DNA of 64,000 nucleotides from an uncultured Bacteroidales bacterium (GTDB lineage Bacteria > Bacteroidota > Bacteroidia > Bacteroidales > UBA11471), in contig CANQDQ010000001.1 of the NCBI GenBank assembly GCA_947593515.1, positions 248,001 through 312,000 on the forward strand, written 5' to 3'. The notes under the pieces are model-generated. The model was not told the origin of the DNA, made no database searches, and saw only the letters and a program-made list of their open reading frames with translations. The position numbers were made by a program, and so were the translations under genes. How positions within the stretch are numbered: position 1 is the stretch's first letter; the number at the start of each line of letters is the position of its first letter. Below are positions 55,360 to 64,000 of the stretch, in pieces.

Positions 55360-56184
55360 CTATTGGGCGATAATCATCTTCTTGCCGTTCACGATGTAGA
55401 AGCCGGCAGACAACTTGCGGAGGTCGGCAGCATCATCGGTTTCGAGTACCAACACGCCTTGCAGATTATATACTGTTACGTGTCCGTCGGCTTTGTCTTG
55501 TTGCGTTTCCGTAATGGCGGACGATTCGTCTATCGGCAATATCTCTCCGAACTTGCTCCACCCTTCGGCATTCCGATAGGCTTCTACCGACCCTTTGGGT
55601 ACGTAAAGTTTGCAGTTGGCACAATCGACACCATCGAAAGCCAAGAGAGAACCCCATACATATGTTACTACAATATCCACCGGTATCGGATTATAAGCGG
55701 TTACCGACGTCAATTTGAAACAACAGTCAAAAGCCCAGTCGCCGATAGTCTGAACACTCTCTGGTATCGTTACCGATGTTAAGCCATCGCAATGCGCAAA
55801 AGCCAAGTCGCCGATAGCGGTAACACTCTCAGGAATTGTTACCGACGTCAAGCCGCTGCAACCCTCAAAAGCATAGCCACCGATAGTGGTAACACCCTCA
55901 GGTATCGTTACCGACTTCAAATTATTGCACATATAAAAAGCATCGTAGCCGATAGCGATAACCCGATATTCGATACCCTCATTCGTCGTTACCGTTGCGG
56001 GAATGGTTACATCGCCCGAATAGTTGTGATCTGGAGTTCCCGTAACCTCAACCGTTTTGTATCCTGACGAAGTAATGTTGTAATAGATGCCGTCTGCCTC
56101 AAAGTCATACGCCCATACGGCAGAGGAGAACAACCACGCGCACAGCAGCAGCGCCGTGCGACAAAAACCATACTGTTTTTTCAT
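55360..56184 (-). CDS. BspA-like leucine-rich-repeat (LRR_5) surface protein
   Basis: The 274-residue exported protein (signal ending about VWA) has a short N-terminal beta domain and then four 23-residue LRR_5 units, such as VTIPESVTAIGDLAFAHCDG. A typical cap follows (LYVPKGSVEAYRNAEGW). The C-terminal 60 residues (VTVYNLQGVLVLETDD, LSAGFYIVNGKKMIIAQ) resemble the end of a T9SS type A sorting domain, shorter than the one on the C10 peptidase. BspA-like proteins bind host matrix or other bacteria. Its transcript has a long folded leader, described separately. Confidence 0.88.
   Translation of the reverse strand: MKKQYGFCRTALLLCAWLFSSAVWAYDFEADGIYYNITSSGYKTVEVTGTPDHNYSGDVTIPATVTTNEGIEYRVIAIGYDAFYMCNNLKSVTIPEGVTTIGGYAFEGCSGLTSVTIPESVTAIGDLAFAHCDGLTSVTIPESVQTIGDWAFDCCFKLTSVTAYNPIPVDIVVTYVWGSLLAFDGVDCANCKLYVPKGSVEAYRNAEGWSKFGEILPIDESSAITETQQDKADGHVTVYNLQGVLVLETDDAADLRKLSAGFYIVNGKKMIIAQ
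55742..55948 (-). repeat. tandem 69-bp repeats encoding LRR units
   Basis: The word CCGATAG recurs at 55742, 55811, 55880 and 55949, exactly 69 bp apart, with well-conserved DNA between. The repeats encode 23-residue LRR units and could expand or contract by recombination. Confidence 0.8.
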
Positions 56185-56480
56185 TTTTCAAAAATTTTAT
56201 GCCCGCTGTTCCCCGACAAGGCGGTTAATAATAAGCATAATACAATAAAAGCGTGGGAACAATTTCCGTCTATCTGTTCTGAGGTATCGCCAAACACCCA
56301 CAAAGAAATAAACAGCTACCCCCACGCCTGCCATATATGAACACCTCACGGCGCATATCGGCTGCATGAGCGTTTGCACTGTCTATCCTTCTTTGTTGAA
56401 TTTTGGCGAATTTCCAGAACAAGGATAAAACGAAACGCTTTACGAATCAATAGGTTGTGGAGAACCGCCGTTCCCCGTAT
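56185..56480 (-). promoter_or_regulatory. long folded 5' leader of the LRR gene
   Basis: About 295 nt separate the predicted start (near 56479) from the LRR ATG. A core element is closed by GCGTGGG (56327-56321) and CCCACGC (56257-56251) and is followed by TTTTATTG. Nested inside it are CTGTT/AACAG and GGTGT/ATACC pairings. AACCGCC (56463-56469) and GGCGGTT (56220-56226) could close the whole leader. A 60-codon open frame (56379-56197) crosses it but looks incidental. The compact nested fold plus T-rich tail suggests a cis-acting RNA or attenuator. I cannot assign a known class. Confidence 0.5.
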
Positions 56481-56485
56481 CGCCA

Positions 56486-56515
56486 CAAAGATACGAAAAA
56501 TATCGTTCCTGCAAA
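56486..56515 (-). promoter_or_regulatory. probable promoter of the LRR gene
   Basis: On the minus strand, TTTG (56515-56512), 18 nt, then TATCTTTG (56493-56486) matches both boxes with slightly short spacing. It defines the long leader downstream. Confidence 0.6.
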
Positions 56516-56673
56516 CACTCTCGTAGGGTAGCTTGCAAATTTTCGTAAATTATTCGACACGACAGCCGCCTGTCGATGAAAAAAAATAATTTAATAATCA
56601 ATATATTACATCATTTAGTTATATCCGTGCAGCCGCATAAAACGAATAAAAAGCGGATTTTTTCTTCAAAAAG

Positions 56674-56705
56674 ATTGATAAATCAAATTTTTCTCCCTAT
56701 TTTTG
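56674..56705 (+). promoter_or_regulatory. promoter of the thiamin operon
   Basis: ATTG (56674-56677), 20 nt, then TATTTTTG (56698-56705) fits the consensus with one mismatch. Transcription would start near 56711, exactly where the first strand of the riboswitch begins. Confidence 0.65.
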
Positions 56706-56710
56706 CGAAG

Positions 56711-56787
56711 TAACAAAAGGGGTGCCGCAACGGCTGAGATTACACCCTATGAACCTGCCCGGGTAATGCCGAGAAGGAATTTTGTTC
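56711..56787 (+). promoter_or_regulatory. TPP riboswitch (THI element)
   Basis: The conserved THI-box words are present in order: GGGGTGCC, CTGAGA (56734-56739), ACCCTATGAACCTG (56744-56757), and GGGTAATGCCGAGAAGGAA. ACAAAA and TTTTGT at the two ends form P1. Binding of thiamin pyrophosphate is expected to shut off the thiD-thiF operon. No obvious terminator follows within the 67 nt to thiD, so control may act on translation. Confidence 0.93.
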
Positions 56788-56853
56788 ATAGAGACACGCA
56801 GACTTATCCTACTGCCCGACAACCGTTCGCCCTCGAAAAAGAAAACAGCGAAT

Positions 56854-57705
56854 ATGGTTCGTACTTACAGCACGTGTCTCACCGTAGCCGGCTCGGACAG
56901 CAGCGGAGGCGCCGGCATACAAGCCGACTTGAAAACGATGTCGGCGCTCGGGGTCTATGGTATGTCGGTCATCACGGCTATCACGGCGCAAAACACGCAA
57001 GGCGTAACCGCCATACACCCGATTCCACCCGAAATTGTAAAAGCACAAGCACAAGCGATACTTTCCGATATATCCTGCGATACCGTGAAGATAGGTATGC
57101 TATACTCCACCGACATCGCCATTGCGCTCCTTGACATCTTGGACCAATATATCCCGCAATTCATCGTTCTCGATCCGGTCATGGTATCGACCAGCGGGCA
57201 TCGGCTCGCCGGCGACGATATATGCCGCATTCTGAAAGAACGTTTTTTCCCGCGCGCAACCCTTATCACGCCCAATATTCCCGAAGCCGCTTTATTAAGC
57301 GGAGTGGAAATATCGGGCGAAAAAGAGGTGTATCGCGCCGGCGAAAAATTATTGCACGACGGTTGCCGCGCCGTGCTGGTGAAAGGGGGGCATCTGTCGG
57401 GGACGACAATGAACGACGTACTGTTTGCCGCCGGCAAAGAGCCGCAGGTGTTTTCGTCGGCGAAAGTCGAAACCGTCAATACGCACGGCACGGGCTGTTC
57501 GCTCTCCTCTGCCATCGCCGCCTTTCTGGCACTGGGCAAACCGTTGGACGAAGCGGTGGCGCAAGCCAAAACCTACGTGGCACGCGCCCTCGAAGCCGGC
57601 GCCGGAGTGTCGGTGGGAAAGGGACACGGACCCATCGACCACTTCTTCGACCCGCAACCGCTGCACATAACCGACAGAAACGAGGAAACACACCATAAGA
57701 CCTAA
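56854..57705 (+). CDS. thiD: hydroxymethylpyrimidine (phosphate) kinase
   Basis: The start is set at MVRTYSTCLTVAGSDSSGGA; longer readings would begin inside the riboswitch. The 283-residue ribokinase-fold enzyme has GSDSSGGAGIQADLKTMSA, DPVMVSTSGHRLAGDD and the anion-hole/catalytic TVNTHGTGCSLSSAIAA. It phosphorylates HMP twice to HMP-PP, the pyrimidine half of thiamin. It is the first gene behind the TPP riboswitch; thiS follows after 12 bp. Confidence 0.95.
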   Translation: MVRTYSTCLTVAGSDSSGGAGIQADLKTMSALGVYGMSVITAITAQNTQGVTAIHPIPPEIVKAQAQAILSDISCDTVKIGMLYSTDIAIALLDILDQYIPQFIVLDPVMVSTSGHRLAGDDICRILKERFFPRATLITPNIPEAALLSGVEISGEKEVYRAGEKLLHDGCRAVLVKGGHLSGTTMNDVLFAAGKEPQVFSSAKVETVNTHGTGCSLSSAIAAFLALGKPLDEAVAQAKTYVARALEAGAGVSVGKGHGPIDHFFDPQPLHITDRNEETHHKT

Positions 57706-57717
57706 ACTTGAAATCTA

Positions 57718-57918
57718 ATGAAAGTATTTTTGAACCGACAGGAAATCTACGTCGGCAGTCGCGTAACTCTCAAAGAGTTGCTTGCCGGACAAAGCATCAA
57801 CCCCGAAGGGGTGGCTGTGGCCGTAAACAACAAGATTATCCACAAAGAGGATTGGGCGGAAACATTCTTGTCGAATGACGATAATGTAACAGTCATTCAA
57901 GCCGTCTGCGGAGGATAA
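57718..57918 (+). CDS. thiS: sulfur carrier protein ThiS
   Basis: The 66-residue ubiquitin-fold protein ends in the obligatory Gly-Gly (QAVCGG), which ThiF adenylates and which is then turned into a thiocarboxylate. LAGQSINPEGVAVAVNNKII is the ThiS core. It donates sulfur to ThiG for thiazole formation. The last codons are followed by a complex hairpin before the next gene. Confidence 0.95.
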   Translation: MKVFLNRQEIYVGSRVTLKELLAGQSINPEGVAVAVNNKIIHKEDWAETFLSNDDNVTVIQAVCGG

Positions 57919-57934
57919 CGCTCTATGCATCGTA

Positions 57935-57969
57935 AAGCCCGATTCTTCGGGAATCGGAGAGTCGGGCTT
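57935..57969 (+). promoter_or_regulatory. alternative stem-loops between thiS and the tenI-like gene
   Basis: AAGCCCGA (57935-57942) can pair with TCGGGCTT (57962-57969), or CCGATTC (57939-57945) can pair with GAATCGG (57951-57957). The two helices share bases and exclude each other. No T-run follows. It may set relative expression within the operon. Confidence 0.5.
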
Positions 57970-57991
57970 CGGTATTTCAAGTTTTACGTTT

Positions 57992-58582
57992 ATGAAATTG
58001 ACAGGCATCACCACCGAAACAGAATACGAAAACGAAGCACGCCTCATCGCGCTGCTGTTAGACAACGGATTGCACGAAATGCACATTCGCAAGCCGGGAT
58101 ATTCGTCCGAGCAACTTGTCGGGCTGCTGCAACAGATTCCCGCCACATATCATTCGCACCTGATTCTGCACGACCGCTTCGAACTGGCAGAACGCTTCGA
58201 CGTGGGCGGTCTGCACCTGAACCGCCGCCACCCCGTCGCTCCGGCGGGGTATGCCGGCCGCACGGGACGCTCGTGCCACACCTTCGAGGAGGTGCAGCAG
58301 AGCGCCGATGTCGATTACTGTTTCCTCAGCCCCATTTACGACAGCCTGTCGAAAAGCGGTTACCGCTCCCGTTTCACGGAAGCGGTGCTTCGTCGTGCCG
58401 CACAGGAGGGCATCATCGGCGAACGGGTGTACGCCTTGGGCGGCGTAGAGCCGCGGCACCTCCCGCAGTTGCGCGCGCTCGGTTTCGGCGGCGCCGTGCT
58501 GCTGGGCTATCTGTGGAACGGACTGAACGAACAAAATGCAAAAGAGCGCATGGAGGCGCTCTATGCAGCAAACACCATATAA
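57992..58582 (+). CDS. ThiE/TenI-family protein, probable thiazole tautomerase (TenI-like)
   Basis: This 196-residue TIM-barrel protein is related to thiamin-phosphate synthase. It has MKLTGITTETEYENEARLIA, HLILHDRFELAERFDVGGLH, FLSPIYDSLSKSGYRS and a phosphate-binding RVYALGGVEPRHLPQLRALG, but the QLR.K and HLG..D motifs of true ThiE are changed (EMHIRKPG, GLHLNRRHP). Since a canonical ThiE is encoded directly downstream, TenI-type aromatisation of the ThiG product is the better guess. A second ThiE remains possible. Confidence 0.75.
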   Translation: MKLTGITTETEYENEARLIALLLDNGLHEMHIRKPGYSSEQLVGLLQQIPATYHSHLILHDRFELAERFDVGGLHLNRRHPVAPAGYAGRTGRSCHTFEEVQQSADVDYCFLSPIYDSLSKSGYRSRFTEAVLRRAAQEGIIGERVYALGGVEPRHLPQLRALGFGGAVLLGYLWNGLNEQNAKERMEALYAANTI

Positions 58583-58586
58583 ATAT

Positions 58587-59213
58587 ATGTTGCAATTTAT
58601 CACGCATACCAACGAACGATACGGCTACTTCGACGCCGCTGCGGCTGCCCTGAAAGGCGGCTGCCGCTGGATACAGCTCCGCATGAAAGATGCCGGCGAC
58701 GACGAAGTGCTGGCGGTGGCGCGCCCCCTGCGCGCGCTCTGCCGTCAGTACGGCGCCACGCTCATACTCGACGACCGTGTGCATTTGGTTGCAGCGTGCG
58801 GAGCCGACGGCGTGCATCTCGGCAAACACGATATGCCGCCCGACGAAGCCCGCCGCCTCTTGGGCGACAAAGCCGTCATCGGCGGCACGGCAAACACATT
58901 CGGCGACATCGAGCGCCTCGCTGCCTGCGGCGTCGATTACATCGGACTCGGGCCGTTCCGCTTCACGGAGACGAAAAAAAATCTGAGCCCCGTTCTCGGC
59001 TTGGAGGGCTACCGTTCGCTGCTGCAACAGTGCCGCGCAAAAGGTTATACCATACCCGTTGTCGCTATCGGCGGCATCGAGCGCGGCGACATACCCGCCC
59101 TCATGGCGACCGGCATCGCGGGCATCGCCCTGTCGGGCACGATACTGCGCGCCGACGACCCCGTAACAGAAACAAAAAATATAATCGATACTATAAAAAC
59201 TTTTACCTTATGA
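58587..59213 (+). CDS. thiE: thiamin-phosphate synthase
   Basis: The start at [20 protein letters not shown], 4 bp after the preceding stop, matches the family N-terminus; Met codons at 58563 and 58536 would overlap the tenI-like gene. The 208-residue TIM barrel has [54 protein letters not shown] and [18 protein letters not shown]. It joins HMP-PP and thiazole phosphate to thiamin phosphate. Its TGA overlaps the thiG start (ATGA). Confidence 0.94.
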   Translation: MLQFITHTNERYGYFDAAAAALKGGCRWIQLRMKDAGDDEVLAVARPLRALCRQYGATLILDDRVHLVAACGADGVHLGKHDMPPDEARRLLGDKAVIGGTANTFGDIERLAACGVDYIGLGPFRFTETKKNLSPVLGLEGYRSLLQQCRAKGYTIPVVAIGGIERGDIPALMATGIAGIALSGTILRADDPVTETKNIIDTIKTFTL

Positions 59214-59980
59214 GCAATCTTGTCATCGGAGGCAGGGAGTTTCGCTCCCGCCTGTTTGTCGGAACCGGCAAATTCAGTTCCAACGCAGTCATGGAACAAG
59301 CCGTTCTCGCATCGGAAACAGAAATGGTAACCGTCGCCATGAAGCGCGTCGATACCGCTGCGCCGCAGTCGGACGACCTGCTCGCCCACATTCGGCGGGA
59401 GAATATACAGCTGCTGCCCAACACGTCGGGCGTGCGCGACGCCGACGAAGCGATACTCGCCGCCCAACTGGCACGCGAAGCCTTCGGCACGAATTTCATC
59501 AAACTCGAAATTCACCCCGACCCCAAATACCTGCTGCCCGACCCGGTGGAAACACTGAAAGCCACTGAGGCGCTGGCGAAAATGGGATTCACCGTGCTGC
59601 CCTACATACAGGCCGACCCCGTGCTGTGCAAACGCCTCGAAGAGGCAGGCGCCGCCACCGTGATGCCGCTCGGCGCACCTATCGGCACGAATCGCGGTCT
59701 GCGTACCCGCGACCTGCTCGAAATCATCATCGAACAGAGCAACGTGCCCGTCGTGGTCGATGCCGGCATAGGCGCACCCTCGCACGCCGCCGAAGCCATG
59801 GAAATGGGCGCCGACGCCGTATTGGTGAACACGGCAATCGCCGTCGCCGGCAATCCGACGGAAATGGCAATCGCTTTCAAAGAAGCCGTCGTCGCCGGTC
59901 GCCGCGCCTACGAAGCAGGTCTCGGTGCGCAAACATTCCACGCGGTCGCCAGCAGTCCGCTCACTTCATTTTTAGACTAA
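59210..59980 (+). CDS. thiG: thiazole synthase
   Basis: The start at 59210 ([20 protein letters not shown]) overlaps the thiE stop by 4 bp. The 256-residue barrel shows [15 protein letters not shown] with [12 protein letters not shown] (Schiff-base Lys for DXP), [30 protein letters not shown] and [20 protein letters not shown]. It condenses DXP, dehydroglycine from ThiH and sulfur from ThiS to the thiazole. All partner genes are in this operon. Confidence 0.96.
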   Translation: MSNLVIGGREFRSRLFVGTGKFSSNAVMEQAVLASETEMVTVAMKRVDTAAPQSDDLLAHIRRENIQLLPNTSGVRDADEAILAAQLAREAFGTNFIKLEIHPDPKYLLPDPVETLKATEALAKMGFTVLPYIQADPVLCKRLEEAGAATVMPLGAPIGTNRGLRTRDLLEIIIEQSNVPVVVDAGIGAPSHAAEAMEMGADAVLVNTAIAVAGNPTEMAIAFKEAVVAGRRAYEAGLGAQTFHAVASSPLTSFLD

Positions 59981-61693
<1,713 letters not shown>

Positions 61694-61714
61694 CTTTTGC
61701 AAAAACAGATTATC

Positions 61715-62824
61715 ATGTTTTCAGAAGAATTGGAAAATTATTCGTGGGACGAAATCACCCGCCGGATATACGCCAAAACCCCCGACGATGCAGCCCGCGC
61801 TCTCGCCAAAGAGCATATCGACATCGACGACTTCATGGCGCTCATATCGCCGGCGGCAAGCGCAAATATAGAGGAAATGGCGGTGCGGAGCCGCTACTAC
61901 ACCCAACAGCGGTTCGGCAAAACGATAAGCATGTATATCCCGCTGTATATCACCAACTCCTGCACCAACTTTTGCGTATATTGCGGATTCAACCACAACA
62001 ACCCGATACGCCGCATCATTCTCAACGACGAAGAAATCGTGGAGGAGTGCAAGGCGATACGCCGGCTCGGACCATTTGAAAACCTGCTTATCGTTACCGG
62101 AGAAAATCCGCGCGACGCAGGGGTCGATTATCTCGAAAACGCCTTGCGGCTGGCGCGCCCTTACTTCTCGAATCTCACCATCGAAGTCATGCCGCTGAAA
62201 AGCGAAGACTACTACCGCCTCACCCAATCGGGACTGAACGGCGTCGTCTGCTTTCAGGAGACCTACCATCGGGAGCGTTACAAGGTATATCACCCAAAAG
62301 GCATGAAGTCGAATTTCGAATGGCGGCTCAACGGGTTCGACCGCATGGGGCAGGCAGGCGTGCACAAAATAGGCATGGGCGTGCTTATCGGACTCGAAGA
62401 GTGGCGCACCGACGTTACCTTCATGGCGATGCACCTGCAATACCTGCGGAAGAAATATTGGAAGACCCGATACAGCGTCAATTTTCCCCGTATGCGTCCG
62501 TCGGAAGGGCACTTCCAGCCCAACGTCGTCATGAACGACCGCGAACTGGCGCAGACCATTTTCGCCTTCCGGCTGTTCGACCATGATGCCGACATTTCCA
62601 TATCGACCCGCGAAAATCCGCACTTCCGCGACCACATCGCCACGTTGGGCGCCACCTCGCTCAGCGCCGGCTCCCGCACCGAGCCGGGCGGCTACTGCAC
62701 CCACCCGCAGGCATTGGAGCAGTTTGCCGTAAGCGACGAGCGCACGCCCGCCGAAGTGGAGCAAGCCATCAAATCGCTCGGCTACGAAGTGGTGTGGAAA
62801 GACTGGGATCGCATTTTCGACTAA
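61715..62824 (+). CDS. thiH: 2-iminoacetate synthase (tyrosine lyase)
   Basis: The start is placed at MFSEELENYSWDEITRRIYA. The 369-residue radical SAM enzyme carries the cluster motif CTNFCVYCGF (Cys-x3-Cys-x2-Cys), FQETYHRERYKVYHPKGMKS and the C-terminal GSRTEPGGYCTHPQALEQF. It cleaves tyrosine to dehydroglycine for ThiG, the anaerobic alternative to the oxygen-using ThiO. That suits an anaerobe. Confidence 0.95.
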   Translation: MFSEELENYSWDEITRRIYAKTPDDAARALAKEHIDIDDFMALISPAASANIEEMAVRSRYYTQQRFGKTISMYIPLYITNSCTNFCVYCGFNHNNPIRRIILNDEEIVEECKAIRRLGPFENLLIVTGENPRDAGVDYLENALRLARPYFSNLTIEVMPLKSEDYYRLTQSGLNGVVCFQETYHRERYKVYHPKGMKSNFEWRLNGFDRMGQAGVHKIGMGVLIGLEEWRTDVTFMAMHLQYLRKKYWKTRYSVNFPRMRPSEGHFQPNVVMNDRELAQTIFAFRLFDHDADISISTRENPHFRDHIATLGATSLSAGSRTEPGGYCTHPQALEQFAVSDERTPAEVEQAIKSLGYEVVWKDWDRIFD

Positions 62825-62837
62825 AAACCAAAAGACG

Positions 62838-63545
62838 ATGAACGAACATTGGAAAGAACGGTATGCCCGCCAAATCATGCTGCCCGAAGTGGGCATCGAC
62901 GGGCAGAAAGCACTCTCCGAAGCCTCCGTACTGGTAGTAGGCGTGGGCGGGCTGGGCTCGCCCCTGTCGCTCTACCTCTGCGCGGCGGGGGTCGGACGAT
63001 TAGGACTTATCGACGCCGACGTGGTGTCGGAGAGCAACTTGCAGCGGCAGGTACTCTACACCGAAGCCGAAGTGGGGCAGCCGAAAGTCGAATGCGCCGC
63101 ACGCACGCTTGCCCGCCACAACAGCAGCTGCGTCATCGACACCTACCCCTGTTTTCTGACACGGGAAAATGCCGAAGAAATCATCTCGCGCTACGACATC
63201 GTGGCTGACGGGTGCGACAACTTCGCCACCCGCTACCTCATCGACGACCTGTGCGCCCGTCTGGGAAAGCCCTACGTTTACGGCAGCATCATGGGATTGC
63301 GCGGGCAGGTGTCGGTATTCAACGGAGGACGGGCGCGGCGCTACCAAGACCTCTACTCCGACCGCGCCGAACTGGAAGCGCGCCCCAAAGCCGCCGCAGG
63401 CGTGATGGGTCCTACCCCCGCCGTCGTCGGCAGCATGGAGGCAGCCGAAGCGATAAAAATCATTACGGGGTGCGGCACGCCGCTCTACAACCGGCTTTTC
63501 TCTATCGACCTCGCCACGATGGAAAGCAGCGTCCTCGACCTGTAA
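62838..63545 (+). CDS. thiF: ThiF-type E1-like adenylyltransferase
   Basis: The 235-residue protein has the E1/MoeB/ThiF nucleotide-binding VGVGGLGSPLSLYLCAAGVG, the IDADVVSESNLQRQVLYTEA loop and DGCDNFATRYLIDD. It should adenylate the C-terminal Gly-Gly of ThiS. The two CxxC pairs that bind zinc in classical ThiF/MoeB are absent: the region reads RRYQDLYSDRAELEARPK. The gene is the last of the thiamin operon; no terminator is visible in the 83 bp that follow. Confidence 0.9.
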   Translation: MNEHWKERYARQIMLPEVGIDGQKALSEASVLVVGVGGLGSPLSLYLCAAGVGRLGLIDADVVSESNLQRQVLYTEAEVGQPKVECAARTLARHNSSCVIDTYPCFLTRENAEEIISRYDIVADGCDNFATRYLIDDLCARLGKPYVYGSIMGLRGQVSVFNGGRARRYQDLYSDRAELEARPKAAAGVMGPTPAVVGSMEAAEAIKIITGCGTPLYNRLFSIDLATMESSVLDL

Positions 63546-63602
63546 TATTTCAGATATATACCTATCAGAACAAAAAACACGCTCCACAAAAAATAATCAA
63601 CC

Positions 63603-63672
63603 GACTATTTTCAATGGATTTATTGTAGTATATGACTATTTATTATTATATTTGCACTCAAATAGTCATATA
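63603..63672. promoter_or_regulatory. operator of the HipB-like repressor
   Basis: TATATGACTATTT (63629-63641) and AAATAGTCATATA (63660-63672) form a perfect 13-bp inverted repeat with an 18-bp spacer. An extra half-site GACTATTT lies at 63603-63610, 31 bp upstream of the matching bases of the first arm. The -7 box sits in the spacer, so a bound dimer pair would block transcription. Confidence 0.75.
63622..63654 (+). promoter_or_regulatory. promoter of the HipB-like gene
   Basis: ATTG (63622-63625), 21 nt, then TATATTTG (63647-63654), with the -7 box between the two operator arms. The start would fall near 63661 inside the right arm, about 20 nt before the ATG. Confidence 0.6.
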
Positions 63673-63680
63673 TTGCATAT

Positions 63681-63992
63681 ATGGAACCATATACTACCAA
63701 TACGGATTTGATGCAGCTTTTGGCAAAGCGAATCCGTGCATATCGGTTGGCAGCGCGCATCAGCCAGCAGGAAATGGCGGAGGAATCGGGTGTCAGCAAG
63801 AGTACTATTTGTCGTTTCGAACAGGGACAGAACGTAAACCTGACTTTGGGGAATTTCATATCGCTACTGCGTGTCGTCGGACAGGAGCAGCGTATCGAAG
63901 AGCTACTGCCCGAACTGCCTGTTCCGCCTATGGCATTGAAACAAATCGAAAAATTGATTCCCAAAAGAGTACGGAGGACAAAACATGATTAA
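63681..63992 (+). CDS. XRE-family DNA-binding protein, HipB-like antitoxin
   Basis: The 103-residue protein has a Cro/C1 helix-turn-helix (LAKRIRAYRLAARISQQEMA then VSKSTICRFEQG, about residues 15-55) and a short Pro-rich then basic tail (ELPVPPMALKQIEKLIPKRV). The palindromic operator directly upstream and an overlapping downstream start codon (ATGATTAA) fit a HipBA-type toxin-antitoxin operon in which HipB represses its own promoter. The downstream gene is cut off by the window, so the pairing is an inference. Confidence 0.82.
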   Translation: MEPYTTNTDLMQLLAKRIRAYRLAARISQQEMAEESGVSKSTICRFEQGQNVNLTLGNFISLLRVVGQEQRIEELLPELPVPPMALKQIEKLIPKRVRRTKHD

Positions 63993-64000
63993 GAGTTTGG
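63985..64000 (+). CDS. 5' end of a probable hipA-like kinase gene (truncated by window)
   Basis: ATG at 63985 overlaps the stop of the HTH gene and reads MIKSL before the window ends. Overlap of this kind, and the XRE gene in front, are typical of hipBA operons, but five codons cannot prove identity. Confidence 0.35.

Noticed and set aside
56197-56379. 60-codon frame within the LRR leader as a protein gene
   Set aside because: It lies on the folded RNA core, has no plausible start region, and its coding potential is better explained by the RNA structure. Conservation of the frame would change this view.

Overview
The window reads as chromosomal DNA of an anaerobic gut Bacteroidales. The evidence is: near-consensus Bacteroidetes promoters (TTTG, about 20 nt, TAnnTTTG) in front of many genes; A/T-rich initiation regions rather than strong Shine-Dalgarno sites; a C10 peptidase with a type IX secretion (T9SS) tail; a BspA-like leucine-rich-repeat protein; a type III glutamine synthetase; the DapL route to diaminopimelate; and plant-polysaccharide hydrolases with signal peptides. 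The fairly high G+C of the core genes would fit a Barnesiella-like organism, but that is a guess. I saw no rRNA, tRNA, CRISPR array or insertion sequence.

Layout. 1-7.8 kb (minus): an arabinan/arabinogalactan operon (GH2, SGNH esterase, GH43-like, two GH51) without SusC/SusD. 7.9-9.3 kb: a hemerythrin/RIC-like protein coupled to a LuxR-type regulator with a degenerate receiver. 9.3-13.4 kb: DUF4834, pssA and psd, divergent dnaB, and an AlkD-like protein. 13.4-18.5 kb: an accessory region with GT2, a GH53 lipoprotein, a polysaccharide flippase, a 43-residue lipoprotein and a BASS transporter. 18.7-20.9 kb: dapF-dapL. 21-33.8 kb: a nitrogen-assimilation operon (beta-barrel protein, PII, amtB, glnN, gltB, gltD, asnB), preceded by a strongly folded leader and closed by a strong terminator. 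34-38 kb: an EmrAB/TolC-like efflux operon. 38-43 kb: YfhO, a DUF4143 ATPase and a GT4. 43.3-48.3 kb: valS, the T9SS C10 peptidase and a coupled lipoprotein. 48.3-50.9 kb: a membrane protein and an AT-rich MvaI/BcnI-type restriction-modification cassette enclosed by terminators. 51-54.7 kb: etfB-etfA-acyl-CoA dehydrogenase. 54.9-56.2 kb: an orphan nucleotidyltransferase-fold protein and the LRR protein with a long structured leader. 56.7-63.5 kb: a TPP-riboswitch thiamin operon (thiD, thiS, tenI-like, thiE, thiG, thiC, thiH, thiF). 63.6 kb to the end: a HipB-like repressor with a palindromic operator and the first codons of a probable hipA.

How it works together. Most of the window is housekeeping metabolism: nitrogen capture through glutamine, glutamate and asparagine; lysine/peptidoglycan precursors; phosphatidylethanolamine; and thiamin. 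Accessory modules sit between these blocks. The least explained signals are in noncoding DNA. They are the long-range helix upstream of the nitrogen operon that pairs with its translation start region and carries a 27-codon ORF, a hairpin in the etfB-etfA gap that resembles part of that leader, the roughly 295-nt folded leader of the LRR gene, and the hairpin leader of the efflux operon. I ran no searches; all family assignments come from reading motifs in the translated sequence.
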